From Siderastrea radians (taxonomy: Eukaryota > Cnidaria > Anthozoa > Scleractinia > Rhizangiidae): a stretch of DNA of 64,000 nt. Position 1 is the stretch's first letter. Every line of letters starts with the position of its first letter. The notes beneath the pieces were generated by a model. It worked only from the letters and a program-made list of their open reading frames with translations. It did not search any database and was not told the origin of the DNA. The DNA is taken from assembly GCA_964017195.1 (NCBI GenBank), contig OZ024897.1, forward strand, positions 7,577,951-7,641,950. Direction: 5' to 3'. Below, piece after piece: positions 11,696 to 22,859 of this stretch. The position numbers and the translations under genes were made by a program.

Positions 11696-12232
11696 GCCTG
11701 TTCCAGGCGTTCAGATAGTGGAGCGCGAGCGAAAAATAAAGCGAGCGAAACAGCGGGAAAAAAGCAAGGGGAGACTGGGGAAGAGGACGAGGGAAAAAGT
11801 TGAAAAGTTGAAAGATCAAGCTATTTCCAAACACTGTTGGAAGAATGGCGATGAGACCTCTTCCCAGAAACACGTTTTGAAGACAATCTTTTTATTCCAT
11901 TTGTAAAGTATCCACATTTGGGAAATCGTCAAGCGCTTGCTGTGCAGTTTATATTCAACCGTGCGTGACACGATGGCGGATGACCTTCGCACGGGCACGC
12001 CATATCGCATTTCTTGTCTGCGTCAACAACCCTCTGGTGTTGACAGGAGGCGTCAAATTTGGCCAATCAGAGGGTATACCAGATTCTGGGTATACTGTCA
12101 TGAGCTTTTTAAAATTAATTTCACAGGCGTTCCCTCGTCCTATTCCCCAGTCTCCCCTCGTTTTTTTCCCGCTCTTTCGCTCGCTTTCTTTTTCGCTCGC
12201 GCTCCACTATCTGAACGTCTGGAACAGGCTAC
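11696..12232. mobile_element. 537-bp MITE, GCCTGTTCCAG type, 10-bp target duplication
   Basis: Terminal inverted repeat: 'gcctgttccaggcgttcag' at the left, 'ctgaacgtctggaacaggc' at the right, extending into purine-rich sub-terminal sequence with gcgagcgaaa runs. Flanked by acacaacgca (11686-11695 and 12233-12242). Copy A at about 5622-5642 has one uninterrupted acacaacgca, so it is the empty site. No intact transposase frame inside. The 9-10 bp duplication suggests a Mutator-like family (inference). Confidence 0.9.
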
Positions 12233-12660
12233 ACACAACGCAAAATGATACTCGTACCAGACGACACTGTAAGGTGTAAATAAACTATTTTGATTGCAAG
12301 GCTGACACCATGGCTAAAGGATACTTTTAATCAGCCTTCGATATGTATTTATAAACATAATTATACTGTGACGTGTGATATATTTTCTGCCGACCAACTG
12401 TTAGCTTTCTATGTATTTTCTTGAGCTTTTTTTACAGACAGCCTTTAATTGCCATAATTCTTTTTGACCTGCAATATGTTAACTGACAAACGGCGTATTT
12501 TCTCGATAACTATTCAAATATGCACATCATTTTAAAATGATGTTTATATTAAAATATTAATTGAGACTCTTCCGATACCATATATTGTTCCGAGGAGACT
12601 GCTGACTAATGGTTTAGTAGCTTACCGTTTTTTCCCGACCGTCAAAGGCCATCAAAACGT

Positions 12661-12770
12661 GTAAATTTTACTAGGATATATCCCCCTATCAGATACGCAG
12701 GTATAAACGATTTAAAGCTCGATCCCAGTCAACCACGTTCGCTTTTCCGGGAAATATGGCGTGACAATAT
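12661..12770 (+). promoter_or_regulatory. Conserved upstream block of array gene 3
   Basis: Nearly identical to 6063-6160 and recognisably related to 117-215. It sits about 200-300 bp before the gene 3 ATG, without the hairpin insertion seen before gene 2. Confidence 0.4.
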
Positions 12771-12967
12771 CAGCTAATATTACACGAACAAATGACACGT
12801 CTTCTTCTTCGAATTGTGGTCGCTGTCTCTAGCTCTAAATTCCTGCTTATATCTAGCGTAGTGTGCTGCTGGTTTAGATTTTTCAATCCACAGTTATCCA
12901 GATACCTGTATCACCAATTTATAATTATAGTGAAGCCAGTATACAACGCGCAAGAAAGGTACGTGAA

Positions 12968-13882
12968 ATGTTTTTTTTACACGGCCGGAAGTGCTTTGGC
13001 TTTCGTTTTCATCTTACCCGAGTTCTGTTCATCGCCTTCTTGCTGATTTCACCGACTCAGGCCACGGGGACTCAGCAATCCAGCGTGCAAAAAGGATGTG
13101 TGGAGGTAGCGAGTACCTGGATGAAAAGCTCGAATAAGGGCGTCCTATTACAAGATCCGAAATTCGTGACGAACCTTCTAGAGTGTTTCAAAGCCCTACA
13201 CAAACTGTTTCAAGAAACTGATTGGAAAACAGTTGAGGCCACAATAACAAAAGAGGTGAAAAATCTCATCCAAAATGTTCCAAACCTGGCCACAAATGCG
13301 AAAGATGTTGCCTTTGGGGGAGGGCTGGTTGTTCTGTCAGCTTACTTACTGTACAAGAGCACTGAACTGTATGCGCGGGCGGAAGACTTGGCACAAAACT
13401 TTAAGAAGCATGAGAACGATTTTCAAGCGTTACAAGAGGAACTTACTCCCATCAGAGCTTTAATAGACGAGGAGATTCTGCCCCAGTGGAAAAATCACAA
13501 CACCGCCAAGATGGTAAAGAGTATTGAGACGCTCATTACAAAACTAAATCGTAATGCTAACGTACTCAGTGTGTTGGTTGACCGTATTGTCCAGGATGTC
13601 AAGCAGGGCTCAGACAACAGAATATGGTCTGTTTCATATGGTATTGCCGCTGGTGTGGTGTGTGCGGGCTCCTTATTTACTGGGCATCCTGTGGTATACG
13701 TGATGGCATGCGGTTTTGGTGGTAGTGCTATTGCCTTCTGTTTTATGTCCTACAGTTCTGTTAGCGAAACTCTTGAGAAGTTGCAACTGCTGAAGACCGA
13801 CACAGCAAAGATACGCATAGAAATCACCAAGTATCGCGCTACCCTTGAAGTCAAAAGGATGAAAATTGAGATGCAAGACTAG
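12968..13882 (+). CDS. Array gene 3: secreted family member without membrane anchor
   Basis: 304-codon intronless frame, very close to gene 2 over its first 300 codons. Signal peptide about 1-32, cysteine pair in KGCVEVAS and LLECFKAL, DWK and PNL motifs, hydrophobic helix GGGLVVLSAYLLYKS, LPQWKN, DVKQG, glycine-rich hydrophobic hairpin, and the ITKYRATLEVKRMKIEM helix. It then stops after two residues (QD). The anchor and tail of gene 2 are missing because the duplication breaks off here, so the product is predicted to be secreted. Substitutions relative to gene 2 leave the frame and hydrophobic pattern intact, which argues for a working gene. Confidence 0.86.
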   Translation: MFFLHGRKCFGFRFHLTRVLFIAFLLISPTQATGTQQSSVQKGCVEVASTWMKSSNKGVLLQDPKFVTNLLECFKALHKLFQETDWKTVEATITKEVKNLIQNVPNLATNAKDVAFGGGLVVLSAYLLYKSTELYARAEDLAQNFKKHENDFQALQEELTPIRALIDEEILPQWKNHNTAKMVKSIETLITKLNRNANVLSVLVDRIVQDVKQGSDNRIWSVSYGIAAGVVCAGSLFTGHPVVYVMACGFGGSAIAFCFMSYSSVSETLEKLQLLKTDTAKIRIEITKYRATLEVKRMKIEMQD

Positions 13883-14031
13883 ATCTGGTGACACGTTTTA
13901 ACACTTTTCGCCCTTTGTGACGTTGAAAGAAAATCAAACAGTTATTGGTAAATGGTCAAAAGTAAACAACAACAATAACAAGAAAATCGAATTAGTCTAA
14001 TAGTTTAGAATTATTTTCTAATAATTACTGT

Positions 14032-14445
14032 CAGGAGCCCATTACCCGGAGCGTCCAACTGTCATATAAAATTCGTGCAACAGCGTTTTTACAAGTAGGT
14101 TTATTTTAAGATAAGCCTTTCCCGCGAAAACAACTTTTTGCGATGACGTCTGCCTCAAATCTAAGCTACTACTTTCCTTGTAAATACTAAAATTATCGCT
14201 TGAAATACTGTCAGAACACTCCGATAAAGATTTCTCACTGGTCACTGGTATCCGTTATGTTTATTTCCAGCGTGGACGAGTTGTCGTAGTTTCGTACTCA
14301 GTCTATTATTAATTACGCAACCGCTTTTTGATTGGCTATTTCAACCAATTCGCGGGAAAAGCTTATCTAAAAATAAATTTACTTGTGAAAATGCCGTTTC
14401 ACAGACGCAGTATGGAAGTTGGACGCTCCGAGTAATGGGCTCCTG
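14032..14445. mobile_element. 414-bp MITE, CAGGAGCCCATTAC type
   Basis: The terminal inverted repeat 'caggagcccattac' begins at 14032 and its mirror 'gtaatgggctcctg' ends at 14444. Similarity extends inward through the 'gcgtccaact' stretch. Direct repeat aattactgt flanks it (14023-14031, 14446-14454). Inserted just 3' of gene 3. Confidence 0.85.
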
Positions 14446-14658
14446 CAATTACTGTTTAATTGTGTAAGGGATAAACCGTCTATAAGTAAAGGTTTCTTTC
14501 CTAGTTATTGGGATTAAGCTATACTCAATTTTTGAGCTTTTGATTAAAAAAATAGAAAAAGAAAAATGCTACCATTAGCTTCACTGGCAGCCATTTTTTC
14601 ATTATAGGTGAGAATGAGAATTCAGGAAGATTGAATAAAGTAAATAGCTAACAAATAA

Positions 14659-14684
14659 ATAATAATAATAATAATAATAATAAC

Positions 14685-14715
<31 letters not shown>
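14659..14715. repeat. (AAT)n microsatellite
   Basis: A run of aat triplets with one interruption. A second, less regular AAT/ATA tract lies at about 14879-14960. Confidence 0.9.
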
Positions 14716-15258
14716 GCAGCGAGTTGGTTATGAGTTCATGTACAGTGGAAATTGTTTAATTATATCTTCATTCCCCCGTCATGATGAGAAATGTTAGGTT
14801 ATCAAAACAAATTTTACTGATAAAAGAAGTGCCCTTACTCCCCCATAGGATAAGAGCTGATAGCCTATTGGTAAAGAGCCAATAATAATAATAGTAATAA
14901 TAATTATAATTATAATTATAATAATATAACAATGATGATGTAATAATATAACAAAAATATAAGAGAGTATATTAAGAGAAACAGCAGCTGCGAGAAGAAT
15001 GTGGGGGTATTGCGGTAGGAATGCTTCTACTTTGAGATTTTTTGGAAGCGGAATTTCTAATACACTCCGTGATGGGGAGATTCACCACAGCTGCTAAGTT
15101 CATGCATCTTATTAGATGTTTCAATCTGTAGTATCACCGTTTATATAAAAAGCTCAATTATGCTTGCATTTTGATTGGTTCTCACTTATGAGCTATTAGA
15201 GGACTCGTGCATAGATGACGTCATCACTTGTTTATTATATTAAACAAATGGTTTCTAT

Positions 15259-15629
15259 CACTGCACGAAAATTTGGCTTTGACCATCTTTGATTCGCATC
15301 AAAGGTGTAACAAAGTTGCACTACTATCTTTGACAGGCGAATCAAAGGCGTTGGAGCACATTTGATATTATTTTTGACACAACTTTTGACGCGCATCAAA
15401 GATACCAGGCCTTTGACGCGAAACAAATGTCATCAAAGGTACCTTTGACGCACATTTGAAAGTAAGTTTGCAATAGCTTTGATACAGGTCAAAGGTATAC
15501 TACATTTGACCGAAATCAAATACGGCCTTTGACTCGTGTCAAAAGTTGTCAAAGGTTTGTGTAAAGACGGCCTTCATCACCTGCAACATATGTCAAAGGT
15601 GAGTGGTAAAGGCGAATTTTCGTGCAGTG
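15259..15629. mobile_element. 371-bp MITE filled with CTTTGA motifs
   Basis: Terminal inverted repeats 'cactgcacgaaaatt' (15259-15273) and 'aattttcgtgcagtg' (15615-15629). The interior holds seven CTTTGA and seven TCAAAG hexamers on the + strand. No coding frame. Confidence 0.75.
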
Positions 15630-15641
15630 TATGTTAACGTG

Positions 15642-15781
15642 CGTCTGTTCAGTAATACATCACAGAATATGTCAAAATGTGGTAAGAACAACAATGATGA
15701 CACACTCGGCTATCGCCTCGTGATGCTTTTTTGTTCTTACCACATTTTGATGTCATCTGTGATCTATTACTGAACAGATGC
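15642..15781. mobile_element. 140-bp hairpin MITE
   Basis: Arms of about 45 bp: 'tcagtaatacatcacag' and 'atgtggtaagaac' at the left are mirrored by 'gttcttaccacat' and 'ctgtgatctattactga' at the right, around a short loop. Confidence 0.75.
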
Positions 15782-17200
15782 ACGGCAACGTGGAATCTAT
15801 TTGTTAAGTATTTAAATAAAATGTGCTGTATTTTGACTATCCCGCAGGGTGAGCCTGCAAAATTCAAATAACGAGTATAAGTAGAACTAGGCTGGAAGAA
15901 TAGTTCACTGCGTAGATATTGAATGATTACCTGGGAAGTGTGAGGAAGGGTGCTACTGTAGAATTGAAACTCGTTTTCCATGGGAGATTTGCTCACTTAT
16001 TCACTATCAGCTATCTGGAAATCCCGTTGTATCGAATAATTTGGATTTCCCTTGCGGGTTCGAGTTAGCGACAGTTTACTGCCTAGATATTGAATGGTTT
16101 CATGGGGAGGATACGTGAGGGTGCTGTGTGGAAGAGGGTAAATATGTAATCTCGGAGTAAACAAAGAGTTAAATAAATGAAGTTCTAAGCTCATAGTTGG
16201 AGCGTAAAATACGTTTTAAATATATCTCGTTTTAACAACAAGATCAGTAAGAGAAAAAGTAATAAAAGAACGTTTGCCCAGGTATAAACTCGTTGCCCAC
16301 GCTTTTAAAAGTAGATTTCCACTGTCACGTAAAATTGACGTACGTACGGGTGTTAAGTTTACTAGCATAAGGTGCACAAATAAAATTAGAAAAGATGTAT
16401 TTAGTGTTTGGGTAAACATAAAAAGTTGTGCGCTGTGTAGCTTTCACATGCCTGTCATAAACTTTCTCTAATTTTATTAATGCACAGCAGGCCAGGTAAA
16501 TTTAGGTCAACTTTACGCGACAGTGGAAGTTGGTTTTCCGCTGTCGAGTAATTTTTACGTGAGCATGGACGCAACTGTATCTGACTTAAAAGGAAAAAGT
16601 TGACGTTCATACATTGTCTAAAAATTATACAGCAGTGGGAATTCACCCGATAAAGAAACGATGATGAAAGGCTTCCGACAATTACTTCTTGTGATATATC
16701 CCTTTTAACGAAAAATGCTTATCGCTGCGACAGAATCTTGTCCCCATGACAGGCTGCAAAAATTTAATAAAACTGGTGTGAATGCGTTTGTCAGATCGAG
16801 GGGACAAACTGAACAAGTTTTCAATGTTGCCGCATGTGCATTGCTACGTACGGTGGGGGGACAAAAAATGTGTTCTTCCCTTAACCCTTTAAGCCACAAT
16901 ATAAACATGAATGTTCTCTCACAGGCCTCCATAAATTTATCATGGTACTAGTTGGGAGAATTTGTATAAACATCGACATTTCATCGTTGATGATCATTCT
17001 CTTCATCATATTCTCGTATTCCCATGCTGTTTGCTACATCCTTACAAAATTAAAATTTCGTTTGAATTCTTCTCTCCCTTTTCGTTTTGTCTTTGTTTGT
17101 GTGTGTGTGTTTTTTTCTAAATAAACTATTCATCTACTTATCATGAGCACTTAATTGCCCCAGCGGCGCCTCATTAACTATTTGCCTTTTTCATGTAGAT
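15782..17200. other. Intergenic, repeat relics only
   Basis: AT-rich. Two partial direct copies of 'tagatattgaatg' lie at about 15914 and 16085. A weakly conserved piece of the AACCCTTTAAGCC element lies near 16878-17025. No frame looks coding. Confidence 0.4.
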
Positions 17201-17860
17201 AAACAATGGTGCCATATCAATTTCAACCACCTGCAGGACTTGTAAAAGGTGTTTCGACTTATCTCCAGAATAACAATTTGTCCTTGGACAAGGAGTGCCT
17301 CGAAACACCAGATAAGAAGGTAGGAGAAACAATCAGCACTGTTGTACAGTTCTCATAGCGTGGAAAATTAATTTATCGGTGCAAGAAGCATAGTTGAAGT
17401 TACTGGGGAGTTGACCACGTAAAGGACGCCTTTTAGAAGCAAGTCGCTTGTGTGATGAATGGAGCAAGAACAAATTCGTCGTACCCTTTAACCCTGGTGC
17501 ACTTAACCAAGTTAATACTTGGTGTACCGTAGATGAATTTTTGCCGGCAAAATTGCCTTGTGGAGACCTGCTCATTCAAAGCATTAAACTGCGCCCCTCT
17601 CTATTTATGATGTGGTTGACCAGCCCTTAAAATTTCAACTTCATTTTTTTAATGCATATAGGCGGATCCTTGTTTATGTCGGCAATCTTTGGTCTAAGTA
17701 TTATCATAAATTCTCGTCAATTTTATAGCTAGCTTGGCAAATGAAAACACGACAAATTGAAAGAGACTGGCACAATTAGTGAAATTAGCAAATATGAGAG
17801 GAGAATGTTGAAATTTGAAGGAGATATTCCTTATTGAAAAAAGTCAAATTTACAGACTGT

Positions 17861-17893
17861 ATGGCTGGGTGGCAAGAGTTGCCACCCAGCCAT
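17861..17893. repeat. Perfect 15-bp stem, 3-nt loop
   Basis: 'atggctgggtggcaa', loop gag, 'ttgccacccagccat'. Outer 'tacagac' and 'gtctgta' (about 17850-17906) pair imperfectly, so this may be a tiny MITE. Confidence 0.6.
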
Positions 17894-18329
17894 ATCAACG
17901 TCTGTAAATGTTGTAAATTTTGAAAGCATCATTTGAAACCGGTTTCCATCCTTTTTCTTTCAAACTTTGTATATTAACTAAATGTTACATGCTCTTTCTA
18001 GTTATAATCTTTGTTTGTTTATCGGATGAATTTCAATTTTCAAGATGTGAAATTAACAATGACGTCAGCAAGGATCCGCCTATTTGGCGGAAGCCATATG
18101 TCTGCAAAATAGCAAAAAATGGCAGTTGTCTTACCACAAAATAGATATTTTCTTTACGTTCTACCTCTTATTCTCTGCCTTTTTATATTAGCTGTTCCAA
18201 AACCGTCTCTGCTTATTCTTTCAAGTATTCATCACGTATATTCACAATCGGAGAACCACAACAGACTTAAAGCAGTTGGTAGCTATTTTTAGGATCATAT
18301 TTTGCTCATTTGTTATCGCATTGGGGAGC

Positions 18330-18535
18330 GGGGATGGCGCAGTGGTGAGAGCACTCGCCTCCCACCAATGTGGCCCCGGTTCGATTTCCGGAGACGGTAC
18401 ATATGTGGGTTGAGGTTGTTGTTGGTTCTAGTCCTTGCTCCAAGGGTTTTTTCTCCGGGTACTCCCTCCTCAAAACGAACATTTCCAAATTACAATTCGA
18501 TCTGGAGTCCGAGGGCCACAGGTTTGTCGCATCAT
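18330..18535 (+). mobile_element. tRNA-Gly-derived SINE
   Basis: The head reads like a tRNA: 'ggggatggcgcagtggtgag' (A box), anticodon-loop-like 'gcctcccacc' (CCC, glycine), and B box 'ggttcgatttcc'. A tRNA-unrelated body follows ('ctccaagggttttttctccg', 'acatttccaaatt'). It ends about 30 bp before the first coding exon of the PAN/EGF gene. The right edge is approximate. Confidence 0.7.
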
Positions 18536-20131
18536 TTCGTTCTTGTTTCTTTTGTTGTTTACAGATGGAAAGTAACAAATCCTGGTTGTTCTTGATGCTA
18601 CCCATAATGCTGGGCGTCTACACATCAAGCCGGCAATGCTCAGGACTACAAAGGAGACGAAAACAACCGTGTTTATTACGCCATCTTCGTAAAACATCCT
18701 TCCGTCCGTTTGAATGCCTCTGTTCTGGCAACATTGATGGCCTCAAACCATCGGCAATGCACTTTCGAGTGCATTAACAACAAAGAGTATTTCCCGGTAA
18801 ATATCGCTGCTGCACTTGACAGAAAGCATTCTTGCGACCTGTTAAACACGGACAAGTTTAGCAATGCGGAGAGCTTAGTTGGCGACGAAAGATTTGACCA
18901 TTACAGCATCAAGGTAAGTATAAAAGAAGCATAAACCTACTTGCTCAAAGCAGTTCTTTTTTGAATTTTTTTTTCGCGTATCATGTCAAAAATAAGTAAA
19001 TAACAGTTGTGAAGCTAAATATAAACTGCAAGGATGGTAACATGCAAACTAATTAATACTGATTAAAGCTGGCTTGGACAAATACGTTTAAGACAACATT
19101 TTGAAAACACTGAATACACAAAGATTGTAGTTCTTTCTAAGTGTTGTGAAGCTAATTTTAGGGAATTGATTTAGTTGTTTTTCTAGGCTTGGATTAATTT
19201 TGGTAGTGTAATTGTTGATCTAATTGCAATGCCTTCCCTCCTAAAAGTTTTCCTGTTTGTCTACGTAACTAAGGGCGTGCTGTAGACAGCTTTCCCAAGG
19301 CCTCCTTGAACATTGAGTTCAAGGACAATTTCTTCGCAAACACTTAAGGTTTTCTCGTACTGGATTGGCCTCCTTGGTCTCAGCTGTTCTTCTTTTGAAT
19401 TCTCTCAACTTTATCTTCTTCTGGCACCATCTGGTCTTCGTCTAGTTAGGGTCGCAAACATTTTTACAGCACAGCATAAAAGGAGCTTGATTGTAGCTAG
19501 TAGTTGGTCAGTATCAGCAGAAGCAATAAAGAAGCTTTTCCCTAGTAGAGTCTCGTACCTTTCGTGAAGCCAAGCGAGTGCTCAACACAAGATTCACTGC
19601 CACTGATTCAAACTGGTAGCAAAGTAAGTGTCCGTTAGGAACATATACACTTGCGCTGAAAAAGGGCAAAGGGTTCAATATAACTAAAGACACGAAACTG
19701 GGACAAGATTAACCCTTAAAGCCTTAATATAAAAATGCATATTCTCCTTACTGTTCTCCATAGATTTCTTATGGAACTAGTACGGAGAGTTTGTCTAAAT
19801 GTCAAGACATCTTATCCTTGGTCATCACTTTCTTTATTCTTATCACTTGAATGTTTGAACAAGTATTGATAATGTAAAGAGAAATATTATTTTCGTCACC
19901 TCTTAATTGTATACTGACATGCTTCCCCCCCCCAGAGACCTTGTATAAATAGCCCTTGCAAAAACGATGCCACCTGTCGACCGATTTACGATACAGGCGA
20001 ATACCAGTGTATCTGCAAACCAGGTTTTACTGGAGATCATTGCGGAACAGGTCAGTAGTTAGTAATATTTAGTTAATACACGACCCCACAAGCATTGTGC
20101 TTTAACTTTCTATCGTGTTTAAATAAAGGTT

Positions 20132-20160
20132 ATTCATTCATTCATTCATTCATTCATTCA
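20132..20160. repeat. (TTCA)n microsatellite
   Basis: About seven ttca units inside intron 2 of the PAN/EGF gene. Confidence 0.9.
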
Positions 20161-21747
20161 ACAGACCGGCTTTCTCTTCGAATAAGGGCGGTGGAGAGAT
20201 TTCGAAATCAAATATTTCGCTGCCAAACTACAAGTATTCTCGCATACTCATACCTAAAAAATCAGCAGTTAATTTTTCTTTTCCTGCCGTTTTTCAAACA
20301 AGAAAAGCACTAATTGCAACACCAAACTAAATTCGACCTTGAGGCGACCATACTACGATTTTTATAATGACGACGTAGAGAAAAAAAGTATTTTATTTCC
20401 TTACATATTGAGCTCTTTCGCATTATATGGAATTTATTTTAATTTCTTCCAAGAAGACCGTCAATATAAGGCAGTAAAGTCGTCTGAAAATCGAATTTAA
20501 AATGCGGAGATGGTCTGCCTCGTACCCAGGCGTCTCAAATGTGTCGGGAAAAAGCAGAAAGAAGAGGCGGATGAGTAGCTCGTGCAATGGAATATGGGAA
20601 GGTTTAGCATTGGCGCAAAGTCCCATGCTTCCTTGCGCTCAGTCAATTCGTGCTCGATCCGAAATCAGCTAGAACGCACCTGGGAACTAGGCAGGGAGAT
20701 GGTAACAAAATGTGAAAGCATCGGTAATCGTATTCCAAAAGAGGTCGAGTGGGTCACTGACGTTCTTGCTACGTTTTAATGTTCACCATCAAACCAATGA
20801 GAGCGCCGCTATATTGGGAACAAGTTAAGTTTTTTGTAGCCATTTATTTTTCTATTTATGAAAACTTGTCTCCCTTCGTTCTATCATTCTATGTTCATTC
20901 TATGGCAAATTATTCCCTTTGGATATCAACGAGTGTTTCAGCAATCCCTGTTTTAATGTTGGCACGTGCATTGACCAGGTTCATGGATATGCTTGCAGAT
21001 GTCAGGCTGGATACACTGGAAAACGTTGCGAATGTGGTAATAACATGTACCATATTGGTTTTACGAAAACAAAGTCGTATATTCTTAAAACAGTAATTCA
21101 CCGAAGTGGAGGTTTAGTGGTAGAAGTCACCAATTTTAAAAGGATCAAGTCTTTCTCTCATTTTATGAAAGACAAATTTTATCATACATGTTTCAACTGC
21201 GTAACGTTGTTTTCTACTGCCCAGTACAGTCCCTACATCATAGTTACCGCAGTTTGAGATACGGAGCGTAATTTAGGCCACTGAAAGTGGCGAGGGATTC
21301 GAGATAACGAGTTCGAGATAGGGCAATGGTAAATGACTGCAAAATAGATAGTGAACAGTCAGTAAACAGTCAATGAAAAAAAATTCAATGTTTTTTTCCA
21401 TCACCCCCGAGTCTCTCCCAGCGACCACCCGCTGACCAAAAAGGCTGAGGAGTCTTCAGCTGGTACGAGATTGACGTTGGGCGGGAATGGGTTTTACGGG
21501 TGCAGACCAATTTTTTTACGGCTTCAGACCCATTTTTGTTTGAAATGCGTCTTAAACTACAGATGCAAAAAGATCGAGATTAGGTTTTATTATAACAATC
21601 AAAATACTCGGGTATGCGAGGTTATGTTCCCTCGACTTGTCTTCCTCTCATACATAGAAGATAAATAATAGTCAGTGAGAGGGTCGAGTGATTTTTCAGT
21701 TATCAAAAAGATGATGTCTTCTGGAAGCTGTCGAAGAGTTTGATCAT

Positions 21748-21795
21748 GTTGGGATAGGGGAGCGGTAGGTGGGGAGTTTCCCAGAAACGTGGAAT
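21748..21795. mobile_element. Half of a CTGGGGAACTCCC-type MITE
   Basis: 'gttgggataggggagcggt' followed by 'aggtggggagtttcccag' matches the right half of the element at 60538-60653. The left half is missing. Lies in intron 3 of the PAN/EGF gene. Confidence 0.5.
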
Positions 21796-21959
21796 GATCC
21801 GAAGAGTCTAACTACATGAACTTCCGCCTGTGATTTAATTGCAGAAAAATGGATTCAGATGAATCCTTCTTCAGGCGTATGCTTGGCTGCCAGAGGTAAT
21901 AAGTATGGTGCCTTCACCATACCCATCCCGGGTCGCACCATCACCTTTAAATTAACATA

Positions 21960-22480
21960 CAGTCAAAGCTCTCGTAAGCGACCACCTCTGGAATTCAGAA
22001 AAGTGGTCGCAACTAGAGCTCGCTTACAAGAGCCCTTTCTCGTAAGCGACCACCGTGTAATAAAACAATAGAGGGTGGTCGCTTACTAGAGCTTTTAGCA
22101 GAAAGCTTGGAACATGGTGTTGGTTACCGATAGTATTGTATTAACAATATTAAATAGTTTTTTATTGCTACCACAAAAGAGGTTCGCGTATGTTCAGGTC
22201 AACGAACCATTAGCGCTTATGTTTTGTGTTACTCTAAATTTGATCAAGAATGTATGCTTTTATTAAAGTGTTGACTGAGTGATCGCTTACGAGAACTTAA
22301 AAAACAAAGGAAAAGACCAGCTGGTAATTCACAAAAGTGGTCGCGGTCGCTTACGGGAGTGGTCACTTAAGAGAGCTTTAAATTAGAGAGTTTAAGTGAC
22401 AATTCAAACGGGGCTTCACAATGGTGGTCGTAACTAGAGCTGGTCGCCTACGAGAGTGGTCGCAAGGAGAGCTTCGACTG
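21960..22480. mobile_element. 521-bp 'GTAAGCGACCAC' inverted-repeat element inside the last exon
   Basis: Starts 'cagtcaaagctctcgtaagc' and ends with 'aaggagagcttcgactg', mirror images in their outer parts. Many internal gtggtcgc / gcgaccac repeats. A related element lies at 25475-25987. It is inserted between the codons for TFKLTY and for RGHVNCG of the PAN/EGF protein. Confidence 0.75.
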
Positions 22481-22859
22481 TGCCTGCGTGGCCACGTAAA
22501 CTGTGGCTTTGGTGAGTTTGGAAACACTGACTACTTTTCCAGGTGGGGTTGCAACTGGCCAGGGTACACTCACACCATGGGGACACGGATCACAGATTCA
22601 AACAGAAAGCCTATTCTTTCCAAACGGCAATATCTGAAGGGAGGATGGGACTGCAACATAAACCCCTACTATAACCTGCCGTGGGCTAACACTGAATCTG
22701 ACGAGCTTAGGTTTGACAATTTTACTACACCGCGCAACGTGTCAGCTGACCAGGAGTTTCAAGTGTGGTTTGTTGAGGACTTAACTGGCTGCAGTGAGGC
22801 GTTCAATTGAAAGCAAAAAACGTGCGCTGAAGTGTACGGTTTGTACGTCTGACTCCTCC

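Larger units (their letters stand above)
7717..13873 (+). repeat. Segmental duplication, copy B (contains gene 3)
   Basis: Partner of 1759-7375. Longer mainly because of the 537-bp transposon at 11696-12232 and about 300 bp at 9598-9893. The end of similarity falls inside the array gene, so genes 2 and 3 differ in their C-termini. Confidence 0.9.
18565..22810 (+). pseudogene. PAN-EGF-EGF secreted protein gene with three lesions
   Basis: Five exon pieces can be read. Exon 1, 18565-18913: signal peptide MESNKSWLFLMLPIMLG..., then a PAN/apple-like domain (CTFECI ... HSCDLLNTDKFSN). Exon 2, 19936-20050, EGF (CINSPCKNDATC, CICKPGFTGDHC). Exon 3, 20923-21036, EGF (DINECFSNPCF). Exon 4 begins at 21845 (EKWIQMNPSSGVCLAARGN) and its C-terminal domain resumes after a transposon at about 22467, ending at TGA 22810. 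EGF exons have matching phase 1 borders. The architecture resembles coral PAN/EGF skeletal-matrix-like secreted proteins (from memory). Lesions: the signal peptide and PAN domain are in different frames (+1 shift near 18635); the acceptor before exon 3 reads GG instead of AG (20921-20922); and a 521-bp transposon splits the last domain. Most likely a pseudogene; sequence error could explain the first two. Confidence 0.65.

Noticed and set aside
17206..17319. 38-codon frame MVPYQFQPPAGLVKGVSTYL... with a good donor (aagaag|gtagga)
   Set aside because: It has a stop just before the ATG and no partner exon downstream in phase. Too short to call without homology.
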